Source of the DNA: Thermoplasmata archaeon
GTDB taxonomy: Archaea; Thermoplasmatota; Thermoplasmata; Thermoplasmatales; Thermoplasmataceae
Length of the DNA stretch: 32,390 nucleotides
Direction of reading: 5' to 3'
NCBI GenBank assembly: GCA_021792595.1
Contig: JAJYUI010000007.1
Coordinates: 1 to 32,390, forward strand
Shown: positions 24,101-31,159 of the stretch, piece after piece
How the letters are laid out: the number at the start of each line of letters is the position of its first letter
How positions within the stretch are numbered: the first letter of the stretch is position 1
Made by a program: the position numbers and the translations under genes
Notes under the pieces: generated by a model
Seen by the model: the letters and a program-made list of their open reading frames with translations, nothing else
The model's database searches: none
Told to the model about the DNA's origin: nothing

Positions 24101-27100
24101 TACAACTGCACCCTGTGTTAGGGTAAAGTTCGCTATGTTATGGTATGTATTGCCACCCACTGTCGCATTGATTAAGTAAGTATAGGCTGGTATATTATTC
24201 AGAACATAAAGTCCATTTTCAAGTGAACTGGTAAAGGAAACCTTGTTTGTTGTGTTGTAGAACGTGACTGAACCCCTGCTGATTGGAATGGAGAATGACT
24301 TCGCACTCCCTCCTTTTTTTGATCCAGGATTAGTGAGGTATGAGAAAGAGAGTGTCCCAGACACCTTTGTTGACTTCAATTGGTAGTTCTCTGTAATGTA
24401 GTAAGATGGAAGACCGGTAGTCTGGTTGTAACCGAGTGACTGCCTCTCCGCCTGCTGCTGCGATACGTGGAAGTGAATGTACTGTATCGCGTTTGATCCT
24501 GAATCGAATACCTTGTTGTACTTTCCTGTGCTTATCAATACAGTGTCGTTTCCAGGTACAGCCGTGAGATTATAGTAGCCACCAGCATTCGTGATGGTGC
24601 TCTCATGCGGTATTCCGTACTGGTCAAAGAGTGTAACGTAGAGACCCTTGACCCCCTGGCCACCATGCATTGAAACTTTCCCTGTCACTGTAGCCCCGGG
24701 GAAGTACCCCACTATTGGGTTTTCGCTGTAAATCAACTGGTTTGTTGGGGGGAATATGTATGTAGTACCAATATTATGTTTATGATCATAGTAAGCTGTT
24801 TGCAGAGGAATGATCTTCCATGCCGAGGTATGGTTCTGATAATCTGTGTAAGGATTCCATGGGATTCCCATGTACAGTATCTCGAAGTGACTCATGTTAT
24901 GTGCGGGCATTACTGAATAGGTAGTCTGCCCATAAGTTAACCCGGGAATGCCCGTCTTGTTGCCAGTATCGTAGGTAGAGTACCCTATAAGAAACTTGTA
25001 AATGGTTGTGTTATAGAAATCATGATTGTAAGTGATTTGATAGGTAGCTGGTATTGCACCAGATGGCATCTTGTTGAGAGGGTACGTCGAACCGTTCGCC
25101 AAAACCGCAGAGATCTGATAATAATTGTATGGAACTATTTCTCCATTCGCTGAATAGCTGGGCCTGTCGGTAAGGTATGTGGGTGCATAGAAGATACCCG
25201 GATTAACACCTGAAAGAGGCATAAGTCCATTTGGCACACCGATGTACTTGATATCATAGCCGGTTATAGATTCCAGATCTGATAGTAGAGAGACGATCAC
25301 AGAATCAGGGTATAGAGTCGAGAGTTGGCCGGATACAAGGGCAAAGTAGGCGTTAGATGCAGAGATTCCGGGTATGAATTTTCCATATTCGCTGGGGTTC
25401 TTAGCGATAAGGTAGGAATACCCTCCCGGGTTCTGAAGGAATGACTTAATTGTCAAAGCCTCATTGGTCCCAAGATATTCTGAAAGAGCGTTGAACATTG
25501 CCGGAGTGAGCGCACTCCCATTATTCAGATATGAAGCCTGCAAGACTCTAGCGAGGAAAAGCGAGATTATCTGGCTCTGGTTCTGTGCCAGCAGAACCTG
25601 ACCAGCAATCTGGTAACCGTGCTGGAAGTCGTCTGCTACAGTTGGGTGCAAACCTTGTTGCATTTCCTGAAATCCATAATCCCACCATGACACGAAAGCG
25701 GGCTTCTTGTTCATTGGAAGGTTAGAATCCTGAGTTGAAAGCCAGTGGAATGCCTGAGAAAGCGGGTCACTTCCGTTTGTGATGTAAAAGCCAGATGCCC
25801 CAACAAATGACGCGTTGCTTGCAGAATATCCTGCAGGCCTCATGAATGATGGAAGATCGTTGTAAATTTGGGAGTTATAATTTCCAGCAGTATTAGCTGG
25901 AATTGAAGAAGCAATTGTGCTGAACCCCGAAGGAACAACGAGGAGAACAACAAGCGCAATTGTAAACAGTGCTGTGAGCCAGTTCTGGCCTCCCTTCAGC
26001 CTTCTGATCCCGGTTCTTGCAGTTTCGCGTTTTGAAACTTGTGCCCGTATCTTCATGATATCAGCAAAATACATCAATAGTGCAGCACCAAGAATTGCAT
26101 ATGCAGGAGCCGCAGTTATGTTGAATCTTGCGGCTGCAAAACTCATGTATATCGAGACCAGCGAGAATATGAGGAGGAATGATACCACATCCCTTCTTTG
26201 CTTAAGGAAAAGGTAAGCAAGGTAAGCAACTCCTGCCATTCCAAGTACGAACTGCGCAGGCCCGAAACCGGAGATGTACTGGCCAAGAGGTGGTGACGAA
26301 GCTTCAGCAATTGTTGCATATACCCTGTTCTTTATGAAGTACCCCTCGCCGCTCAGCAAGGTCGTCAGCAGGTGGGGATCAAAAAGCTGCACACCTATGA
26401 ATATCAGGCCAAAAATTACCACAAATGCGGGAAGGCTGAGAACCCAAGGTCTCCCAGAGAAGAAGGAGGCAAAAATTCCGAAAACTATAACTCCCAATCC
26501 GAGGAAAAAGGCTGGGTAAAACCACGTGTGAGAATATGTGGGGCTCAGGTTGAAGTAATAGTAGGCGCCCATCAGGAAGCCGAGACCTATCAGGAGAATT
26601 ATGAGATAGTTGATATAGAAAAGGCTTCTCTTCAGGAGCAGGTTTATGATCAACTGAAGGAATGCGTATATCAGGACGATCGCTTCTATGTAGGCATAGC
26701 CCTGCCATGCAAGCATCAATCCTCCAAGTGAAGCACCGGCTAAAAGACCGTAGATGGTGGCAAGCCTATTCTCAAGGACGAAGTTGCGAATTACAGAAGG
26801 CAATTTGGTGATTGTGTGGAAACTTATGTCCAGCCTATCTTTTTCAATAATATTGATAGCCCTTTCGAAGAAGTAGATAGTGAAGAAACCAAACAGAAGT
26901 TCGGGGGTATGAATCCTGGCATCTGAAAGTACGCCTGCAGAAAGGTTGCTTGGCATGAGGGTATATAGTATTGCTGCGACCATGCCAGTCTTCTTGCCGA
27001 AGGCTTCTGCAGCAATCAGATATATCGGAACAATGAGTATTGCCCCTACGAGTGCATCGAACTCCAGCAGCCCTACCTCAGCCGTGGTATATGCATTAAG

Positions 27101-27424
27101 GAACGGCGAGAGAAGCTCCGCTACAAAAACAATGGCCCAGTGGTAGAATGGTGCCCTTGGATTTGTTGCTCCAACAGGGTAATTCAACGCGTAATCATAC
27201 ACCAGTGAATGATGATTGGTGATGATGTAGTCGAGAACTCTAAGATTGTAATACGGGTCGCTTCCACCAGAAGTGCTGAAGCCCCCAACAAATGTAGCTG
27301 AATAAGAGTAGTAGTTACCAAGAAACATGTATATAATCATAAGGAAGAGGATAACTATCATCTCTGGACTGGACTGAACAAAGTTGCGGAATCTTTCGAG
27401 TGTAGACTGTTTGCTGTTCTCCAT
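21116..27424 (-). CDS. aglB: Oligosaccharyltransferase AglB/Stt3 with giant multidomain C-terminal extension
   Basis: A 2102-residue protein that should transfer lipid-linked glycans to Asn-X-Ser/Thr sites outside the membrane. Residues about 20-490 form the multi-helix Stt3 domain, with the metal-binding GGSDPYYN (D56) and a second acidic loop, SDARIHTPE, near 170. The sequon-binding motif is WWDYG at 580-584. Normal archaeal AglB proteins end by about 750-1000 residues. Here more than 1100 further residues follow: at least five carboxypeptidase-regulatory-like beta-sandwiches (for example VTGKVSMHGGQGVKG near 925), then NEW3/CARDB-like domains (from about 1840). A final helix (YIGIGIIAASIIAGLAIAGF) and an RGRRKK tail close it. 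I saw no cysteine. The TATA box (complement of 27456-27470) gives a leader of about 14 bases. Catalytic assignment is firm; the extension's role is unknown. Confidence 0.92.
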   Translation of the reverse strand: MENSKQSTLERFRNFVQSSPEMIVILFLMIIYMFLGNYYSYSATFVGGFSTSGGSDPYYNLRVLDYIITNHHSLVYDYALNYPVGATNPRAPFYHWAIVFVAELLSPFLNAYTTAEVGLLEFDALVGAILIVPIYLIAAEAFGKKTGMVAAILYTLMPSNLSAGVLSDARIHTPELLFGFFTIYFFERAINIIEKDRLDISFHTITKLPSVIRNFVLENRLATIYGLLAGASLGGLMLAWQGYAYIEAIVLIYAFLQLIINLLLKRSLFYINYLIILLIGLGFLMGAYYYFNLSPTYSHTWFYPAFFLGLGVIVFGIFASFFSGRPWVLSLPAFVVIFGLIFIGVQLFDPHLLTTLLSGEGYFIKNRVYATIAEASSPPLGQYISGFGPAQFVLGMAGVAYLAYLFLKQRRDVVSFLLIFSLVSIYMSFAAARFNITAAPAYAILGAALLMYFADIMKIRAQVSKRETARTGIRRLKGGQNWLTALFTIALVVLLVVPSGFSTIASSIPANTAGNYNSQIYNDLPSFMRPAGYSASNASFVGASGFYITNGSDPLSQAFHWLSTQDSNLPMNKKPAFVSWWDYGFQEMQQGLHPTVADDFQHGYQIAGQVLLAQNQSQIISLFLARVLQASYLNNGSALTPAMFNALSEYLGTNEALTIKSFLQNPGGYSYLIAKNPSEYGKFIPGISASNAYFALVSGQLSTLYPDSVIVSLLSDLESITGYDIKYIGVPNGLMPLSGVNPGIFYAPTYLTDRPSYSANGEIVPYNYYQISAVLANGSTYPLNKMPSGAIPATYQITYNHDFYNTTIYKFLIGYSTYDTGNKTGIPGLTYGQTTYSVMPAHNMSHFEILYMGIPWNPYTDYQNHTSAWKIIPLQTAYYDHKHNIGTTYIFPPTNQLIYSENPIVGYFPGATVTGKVSMHGGQGVKGLYVTLFDQYGIPHESTITNAGGYYNLTAVPGNDTVLISTGKYNKVFDSGSNAIQYIHFHVSQQQAERQSLGYNQTTGLPSYYITENYQLKSTKVSGTLSFSYLTNPGSKKGGSAKSFSIPISRGSVTFYNTTNKVSFTSSLENGLYVLNNIPAYTYLINATVGGNTYHNIANFTLTQGAVVQENLNIQYDSVFARALLNGNPIKGANIVLNGSGITKTNVTNSTGVSEFWVQPGSYSLYLSGQGITSAFVQASFKSWNLNQTLNLTPSASARITGSVTQMNSPVYVYFYQSGQENEARQAITNSQGDFNISLPLGIYTAYVHRGNQVAFKTFDLNANMNLTLSLSSGSYINLTTYLPTSVQYTGYYEVLSGSGIIQVDYNTPTSLTSIYVPRGTYTIQSHGVSLGKIYSAEKITYVKASLAINMSLQPAVMLNVSMYSTNSAKSSLLDNGILEMSYQGTPLTFQSVPKSGFVALDIPLAYVHDSLLSVSYKSPYFLPITKSVSSRNLTMNAEVIAFTLSGAINLYGKQSAYNGTVYLDGPGGNYTLPLSDGSFTGVVPAGEYMVKFSSLDASIAPETQLVSIPASNVSITIPVKSFVRLQENGSLNYTLFSSAGESYHGSSEVPAGVYTVYSVNPIGTNITRLYIGKNTTFSPSFGKSYYVALENTLSVKGGNYSLDYKGLVVHFSEGTYSLPAGNYGVSYLLNYSNSTGQYSLSGSKHVSLASDTTINLTLSVSTIHDILYGLVLYNGKPYQYTNVSVFNSTGAFVKQAYTNGTGWYRMNLSAGTYSLYVTNVASGLAFVGSETLNPFSAPTIYNVTMIPGTTVPVSVTISGKVINTNITIIHTSFTMVINSSQKSIFLPMESFEFSASEKFNSTYQGIQFTEIYGTNVTQAITYGSYVLVQLERIYHYNLALGQLSGPSGSVLNGSTAAYTFYLKNAGHTFANVTLHSGNGSWNITFSKYKLMLSPGQNVTMNASVIISKYAASGKDKIPVRVDYGTGNYTGYLTATVKQFYNFSMTSVNTVGVPHEKNILIKFSVKNTGNGPEKVALSINRSLYSSYGWSFSFIYNNKSVTKVSLSMNQTASLYLELSPNSSMKQRYITSVTILGTLNGQVKSLSLVPQYPQLPVLKTYPVGESISNYTGNPYDTLYIGIGIIAASIIAGLAIAGFRGRRKK

Positions 27425-27520
27425 TAGTGCCTAACCTAGGGATGGCTAATGTAATCTATCTATAAAAAAGTAATTTTATGATTATTAGTAGGGATAGTAA
27501 AATTAGGGCTCAGCGACAAC
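27425..27520 (-). promoter_or_regulatory. aglB promoter
   Basis: The minus strand carries a strong TATA element, ttttttatagata, within the complement of 27456-27470, centred about 40 bp before the aglB ATG. This predicts a short leader of about 14 bases, without a convincing Shine-Dalgarno site. The rest of the gap is AT-rich and includes the end of the upstream gene's transcript. Confidence 0.5.
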
Positions 27521-28009
27521 TTATACGTTGAACGTGATTGTTTCTCCGTCACTGTCGTAGTCAAGTAGCTTGGAGTATCTTCCCCAGTTGACTATTATGC
27601 CGAAAGTAATCTCATTGTCGTCAGAAGGAAAATTGTCTTCGATAAATACCTCCAGATCTTCCTTGCTGATTTCCTTTTTTCCAGAGGAAAATACAAGATT
27701 AATCAGAGAGTGAAATGGTTCCACGTTCCTTATCTGATTCAAGATTATCTTTCTCCTTCCATCTATGTCGGAACTCATGAAACTTCTGCCAAGGTCGGTT
27801 AGCCCGATATCTCCTCTTACAATGTGGACGAGCCCCAGAGCCTCGGTGTCCTCCAGTAAATTCATAAAGGTAGCTCTTTCCTCGTCCAAAGAATCATCTA
27901 GTTTCGCAAGATCCACGGGTTTTCCAAGATCCTCGAGGATCTCCAAAAGTCCAACTATATCTCCTGTTCCTCTAGTTTCCATAAGGTGCATTTTTGCGGC
28001 GGAGTACAT
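27521..28009 (-). CDS. Free-standing AAA-associated C-terminal domain protein
   Basis: A 162-residue protein matching the AAA_assoc_C domain, normally the C-terminal part of nitrate/sulfonate/taurine-type ABC ATPases. Shared features are the opening IVGLLEILEDLGKPVDLAKLDD, LGLVHIVRGDIGLTDLGRSFM, DIDGRRKIILNQIRNVEPF and the closing VNWGRYSKLLDYDSDGETITF. Here no ATPase domain precedes it, and none lies nearby. The fold resembles a winged helix and may sense or regulate. It is divergent from the HTH/solute-binding-domain gene, with only 47 bp between the two starts, so the pair is probably co-controlled. Family membership is recognised from memory of the motif pattern; its function when alone is not known to me. 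Confidence 0.75.
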   Translation of the reverse strand: MYSAAKMHLMETRGTGDIVGLLEILEDLGKPVDLAKLDDSLDEERATFMNLLEDTEALGLVHIVRGDIGLTDLGRSFMSSDIDGRRKIILNQIRNVEPFHSLINLVFSSGKKEISKEDLEVFIEDNFPSDDNEITFGIIVNWGRYSKLLDYDSDGETITFNV

Positions 28010-28056
28010 TATGTGTGTGAGAATAAATCTTTTACCATTAAAGTGAATATCAAGTA
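28010..28056. promoter_or_regulatory. Shared divergent promoter of the AAA_assoc_C and HTH-SBP genes
   Basis: Only 47 bp separate the two starts. The sequence gaataaatcttttaccatta (28020-28039) offers a TATA-like element in either direction, about 27 bp before the TTG at 28057 on the + strand and about 20 bp before the ATG at 28009 on the - strand. Both messages would be leaderless or nearly so, and binding of one regulator here could control both genes. Confidence 0.45.
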
Positions 28057-29058
28057 TTGAGAACCGGAAGCGAGAAACTCGAGGAAAAGATACTTTCGCT
28101 CTTGAGATCTGCTGGAGGAAGGGGGATTTCCCAAGGTAGCATAGGAATTAAGTTGGGCGTATCCAAGTCGTACCTATCGGATAAGCTTTCTGAAATGGAA
28201 AACAGATCTCTCATTTACAGGGAGAAGGGACCTGGAAGAACAAAGCGGATATGGGAGACCCTGTCTCATCCCGGGATGTCAAGCAAACTCATAAGAATAG
28301 GATTGTTGAGGTCCAGTGAATACATTCCTCTGATGAACACCATGAGAAAAGTTGCCTCAAGAAGGAAGATACGTCTGGTATTCAGGCCTACCGATTCCGC
28401 GAGGGAACTGATGTCATTGTTGAATGAAAAGACCATAGAAGCCGCTTTCGCCCCGCTTTACACTTCCACAATGTCTGCCCTTACGAGTGGTGATCTGAAG
28501 ATAATACACCTCATTGGATCTGGTGGGGGTGCGATATTCCAGAGAAAAGGCTACGACGGGAATGATTGTCTTACCACCGAGATATCATCGATGACAATTA
28601 TGCTGAAAAGTTATATGTCTAGGAACAATTCAAACTTCACTCTGGATTCCTTCACCAACCCATGCAAGGGCCTCAAGGCGTTCGAAGCGGGAAAACATGG
28701 ACGCATATGCATATGGGAGCCATATGCAACCTGTTTGAGAAAATTGGGAACTATGGAGGAGATTGGATCATATAGAGATATTCTAGGGGAACTTCCGTGC
28801 TGTTGCGTGGTAACAACTTTAGACTCCGCGTCACGAGTCTCTCAGTTGATAGATGGAAAATTTGACGGCGAGATTGAGTGGAGTGGATACGAAGAAATAG
28901 ATTTCTGTGGTTGCAGTGGTTCAGTACGGGAGTCCCTGTCAAGCTACAATTTCAATGTAGACAGGTCATTTGTTGCGTTTCTGGAATATATTGGTAGGCT
29001 TGGCATTACTGTATCAGAGAACACTGCCAGTGAAATCTACGCCCCTGCAACCTCGTGA
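28057..29058 (+). CDS. Winged-helix regulator fused to an NMT1/SsuA-like solute-binding domain
   Basis: A 333-residue probable one-component transcription factor. Residues 1-65 are a winged helix (EEKILSLLRSAGGRGISQGS, LGVSKSYLSDKLSEMENRSL, then an IYREKGPGRTK wing). From about 77 to 270 the pattern is that of a type-2 periplasmic-binding fold of the SsuA/NMT1 kind: IRIGLLRSSEYIPL, EAAFAPLYTST, LIGSGGGAIFQ, and AGKHGRICIWEPYA with the typical WEP. There is no signal peptide, so the domain would bind its ligand inside the cell. Cysteines are unusually many: C171, C203, C218, C226, CCC at 248-250, and C284/C286. The TTG start fits the leaderless TATA spacing. The 3' end overlaps pheT by 22 bases, tail to tail. 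The ligand is unknown. Confidence 0.7.
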   Translation: MRTGSEKLEEKILSLLRSAGGRGISQGSIGIKLGVSKSYLSDKLSEMENRSLIYREKGPGRTKRIWETLSHPGMSSKLIRIGLLRSSEYIPLMNTMRKVASRRKIRLVFRPTDSARELMSLLNEKTIEAAFAPLYTSTMSALTSGDLKIIHLIGSGGGAIFQRKGYDGNDCLTTEISSMTIMLKSYMSRNNSNFTLDSFTNPCKGLKAFEAGKHGRICIWEPYATCLRKLGTMEEIGSYRDILGELPCCCVVTTLDSASRVSQLIDGKFDGEIEWSGYEEIDFCGCSGSVRESLSSYNFNVDRSFVAFLEYIGRLGITVSENTASEIYAPATS

Positions 29059-30659
29059 AGCAGGTCGAGCCTTATCTCCAAAAGTGAAACAGGATTCTGG
29101 AGCTCAAAAAAACTCAAGAATTCGGGGTGCACTTCACCGATAAAACCGATCTCTTTGCCCCCTACATGTATCGTTCCAGATCTTCCAGGGATCAATCCTT
29201 CTATGTCACTGCTCCTGATCAAAGGTTTCTGATCGACGATCCTCTCCATATACTGGTCAAGCACCTTCTTCGCCGCGCTGAAATCTCCCCTGCTTTCCTC
29301 GACCATTACACAAAGATGAGTCTGTTGCATTTCCTCTATGAAAATGTCCCCGATCTCGAAAATTCTCAAGGGCAGAGACCTCCTTTTATTGATCCTGAGA
29401 AATTCCAGAAGATTTGGAAAAATCCTATCCCTCACGATCGAATTATCCATGCTCTTTGGGTTCAGGATTCTTACTCCGCCAAGATAATTCAAATTCTGAT
29501 AGAACTTTTCAGCAGTGACCACGAATGAGGAAACTTCCTGCAGTTGCAAACCGATCAGAACCGTACGGCAGGTATCCTGGAAATCCTTCATGCTGTCTGG
29601 TTTTCCAAACAGAGGAATGCTGATGGGCTTTGCCTCGATGTTTTCCAGCCCATACGCTTTCACTATGTCCTCGATTACGTCCACTTCCCCCATTACATCA
29701 ATCCTGTACCCAGGAACCCTGACCATAAATGCGCCATGTTCGCTTGATACTTCATACCCCATCCTTACGAGCGATGACATCACTGACGTTGTGGGAATAT
29801 CATGGCCTGTCAGCCTGAAAATGCTGCTCTTCTTTACCTCGACAGTCCTCATGTGGAAATCACGCAGTTGATGCACTTTCATTCCCTCAGCAACTGGGTG
29901 GATCGTGACAGCATAACCCATTGCCTGAAGACATTTGGATATCAGGAAAATTGTTCCTCTCACGGAAATAAAATCAATTCCGGTGAAGTCGATTATGAAG
30001 CAGTCTGTATCTTCCGATATCCTGGACTTGATCCCGTTTATCACCGGCGGCACGGACATGAGATCACCATCTGCATCCCGGATAACAATTGCCTGATTCT
30101 GCGAATTGACAAGAGAGGCGTATTCGACCCCCTTTTCGTGCCCCTTGAAAATATCTTCGATGGTCCCTTCCATTCCATCGTAAGACACCATCCTTGTTTT
30201 CTGCCTATCCTCCACGTCCACTGAAAACGGAATCCGGACATTCCCTAGATCGTGAATCCCTATTGATGCCCGTGACCTGTCCTTTCCAATCGTGTCATGG
30301 AGTTTTTCCTGAAATGAAATCAGGCGTTCCTTCATCCTCCCTATATGTGGGCCTTTAGCCACGACAATTCCGACGTAAGGCCTCAACCTGAATGCCTCTT
30401 CGGTTACCCTCACCAGACTCTTTCCAGAAAACTTGAGATCGCTTTCCTGTGACGGTTTTCCATTGTATTTTTGAATTGAAGATACAAGCAGGTCAATGGA
30501 ACATAAATCCAGCCTGTCTGGGTTGAGTTCTATCTTCAGTTCTGGACCAGATTCATCGACTGAGTACCCGAAGACGCCGGATGCCTCTGAAATTTCACTT
30601 AGAAGGCTGTTTCCCATTTCCTTGAGAAGTTCAGATGTGTTGCCACGTACTACGACCAT
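29037..30659 (-). CDS. pheT: Phenylalanyl-tRNA synthetase beta subunit, archaeal type
   Basis: A 540-residue PheT of normal archaeal length (about 550), which with PheS forms the heterotetramer that charges tRNA-Phe. Recognisable parts are the N-terminal B1 region (MVVVRGNTSELLKEMGNSLL, ELNPDRLDLCSI), the B3/B4 region (QEKLHDTIGKDRSRASIGIHDL, SVPPVINGIKSRI, DFTGID), the B5 domain (IPTTSVMSSLVRMGYEVS, YRIDVMGEVDVIEDIVKAYG) and the catalytic-like module (RILNPKSMDNSIVRDRIFPNLLEFL, FEIGDIF, GFIGEVHPEFLSFF). The ATG at 30659 has a TATA-like element (complement of 30681-30696) about 29 bp upstream, so it is probably leaderless. PheS is not in the window. Nothing suggests loss of function. Confidence 0.96.
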   Translation of the reverse strand: MVVVRGNTSELLKEMGNSLLSEISEASGVFGYSVDESGPELKIELNPDRLDLCSIDLLVSSIQKYNGKPSQESDLKFSGKSLVRVTEEAFRLRPYVGIVVAKGPHIGRMKERLISFQEKLHDTIGKDRSRASIGIHDLGNVRIPFSVDVEDRQKTRMVSYDGMEGTIEDIFKGHEKGVEYASLVNSQNQAIVIRDADGDLMSVPPVINGIKSRISEDTDCFIIDFTGIDFISVRGTIFLISKCLQAMGYAVTIHPVAEGMKVHQLRDFHMRTVEVKKSSIFRLTGHDIPTTSVMSSLVRMGYEVSSEHGAFMVRVPGYRIDVMGEVDVIEDIVKAYGLENIEAKPISIPLFGKPDSMKDFQDTCRTVLIGLQLQEVSSFVVTAEKFYQNLNYLGGVRILNPKSMDNSIVRDRIFPNLLEFLRINKRRSLPLRIFEIGDIFIEEMQQTHLCVMVEESRGDFSAAKKVLDQYMERIVDQKPLIRSSDIEGLIPGRSGTIHVGGKEIGFIGEVHPEFLSFFELQNPVSLLEIRLDLLHEVAGA

Positions 30660-30702
30660 TCAAAAGGGAAACCGTATTTCCATTAAGGTTTTATTCCCTA
30701 GT

Positions 30703-31035
30703 TCAGGGCTCACCTGAATCGTCTGATGAAGTCAGTTTTCTGGCTTTCTCCTCTAGCTGTCTTGAAGTGTACTCCCGCAGTACGGCCCTTATAAGATCGT
30801 CGAGCGAGATGGATGACTTGGCTTCCAGGTCATCTGACAGGTTTTCCAGAACCTTCTTTGGTATCATCAAGTCCACCTTCTTTGGTTGTTCCCTGTAATT
30901 TCTTTCGACAAATTCGTCAATCGCTTTCCTGATGATGTCGGAGACACTTTCATAATCGTAACTCTCTACGAGTTTCTCAAGCTTCTTCATTGTCTCGTTC
31001 GAAACCCGTATGGTAATTCTATACGGAACAGGCAT
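30703..31035 (-). CDS. Tandem ribbon-helix-helix DNA-binding protein
   Basis: A 110-residue protein with two ribbon-helix-helix units in one chain. Unit 1 (about 5-46) has RITIRVSNETMKKLEKLVES and SVSDIIRKAIDEFVERN. Unit 2 (about 53-90) has KVDLMIPKKVLENLSDDL and SLDDLIRAVLREYTSRQ. A charged C-terminal tail ends SSDDSGEP. RHH proteins normally dimerise to form one DNA-reading sheet; with two units per chain a single polypeptide could make it, or a dimer could read two adjacent sites. The gene lies 43 bp upstream of pheT, which has its own promoter. A direct repeat in its own upstream region suggests autoregulation. The regulated genes are unknown. Confidence 0.75.
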   Translation of the reverse strand: MPVPYRITIRVSNETMKKLEKLVESYDYESVSDIIRKAIDEFVERNYREQPKKVDLMIPKKVLENLSDDLEAKSSISLDDLIRAVLREYTSRQLEEKARKLTSSDDSGEP

Positions 31036-31159
31036 TATTTCAAATTCTCCCCGCCATTCACTTCATGGCAGACTTTTGTCAGACATATACTATAATTTAA
31101 ATAATATACTTTCTGTATTTTGCAATATCTCGGCTCAACCCTGAAGTCTTATTCTTCCA
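31036..31159 (-). promoter_or_regulatory. RHH gene upstream region with ATATACT direct repeat
   Basis: The very AT-rich block 31085-31110 holds a TATA-like core (ataatttaaat) flanked by two copies of ATATACT (31085-31091 and 31104-31110). They are in direct orientation and 19 bp apart, close to two helical turns. This is about 50-75 bp before the RHH start, implying a leader of some 35 bases. Such paired sites suit RHH repressors. Confidence 0.4.

Noticed and set aside
26372-26731. 119-codon + strand frame within aglB
   Set aside because: Antisense to the Stt3 membrane domain; the translation is low-complexity polar sequence with no family signal.
28798-28806. CCC motif as proof of a THI5-type thiamine-pyrimidine enzyme
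   Set aside because: THI5 has CCCFC with other residues this protein lacks, and this protein has an N-terminal DNA-binding domain. The resemblance may be chance.
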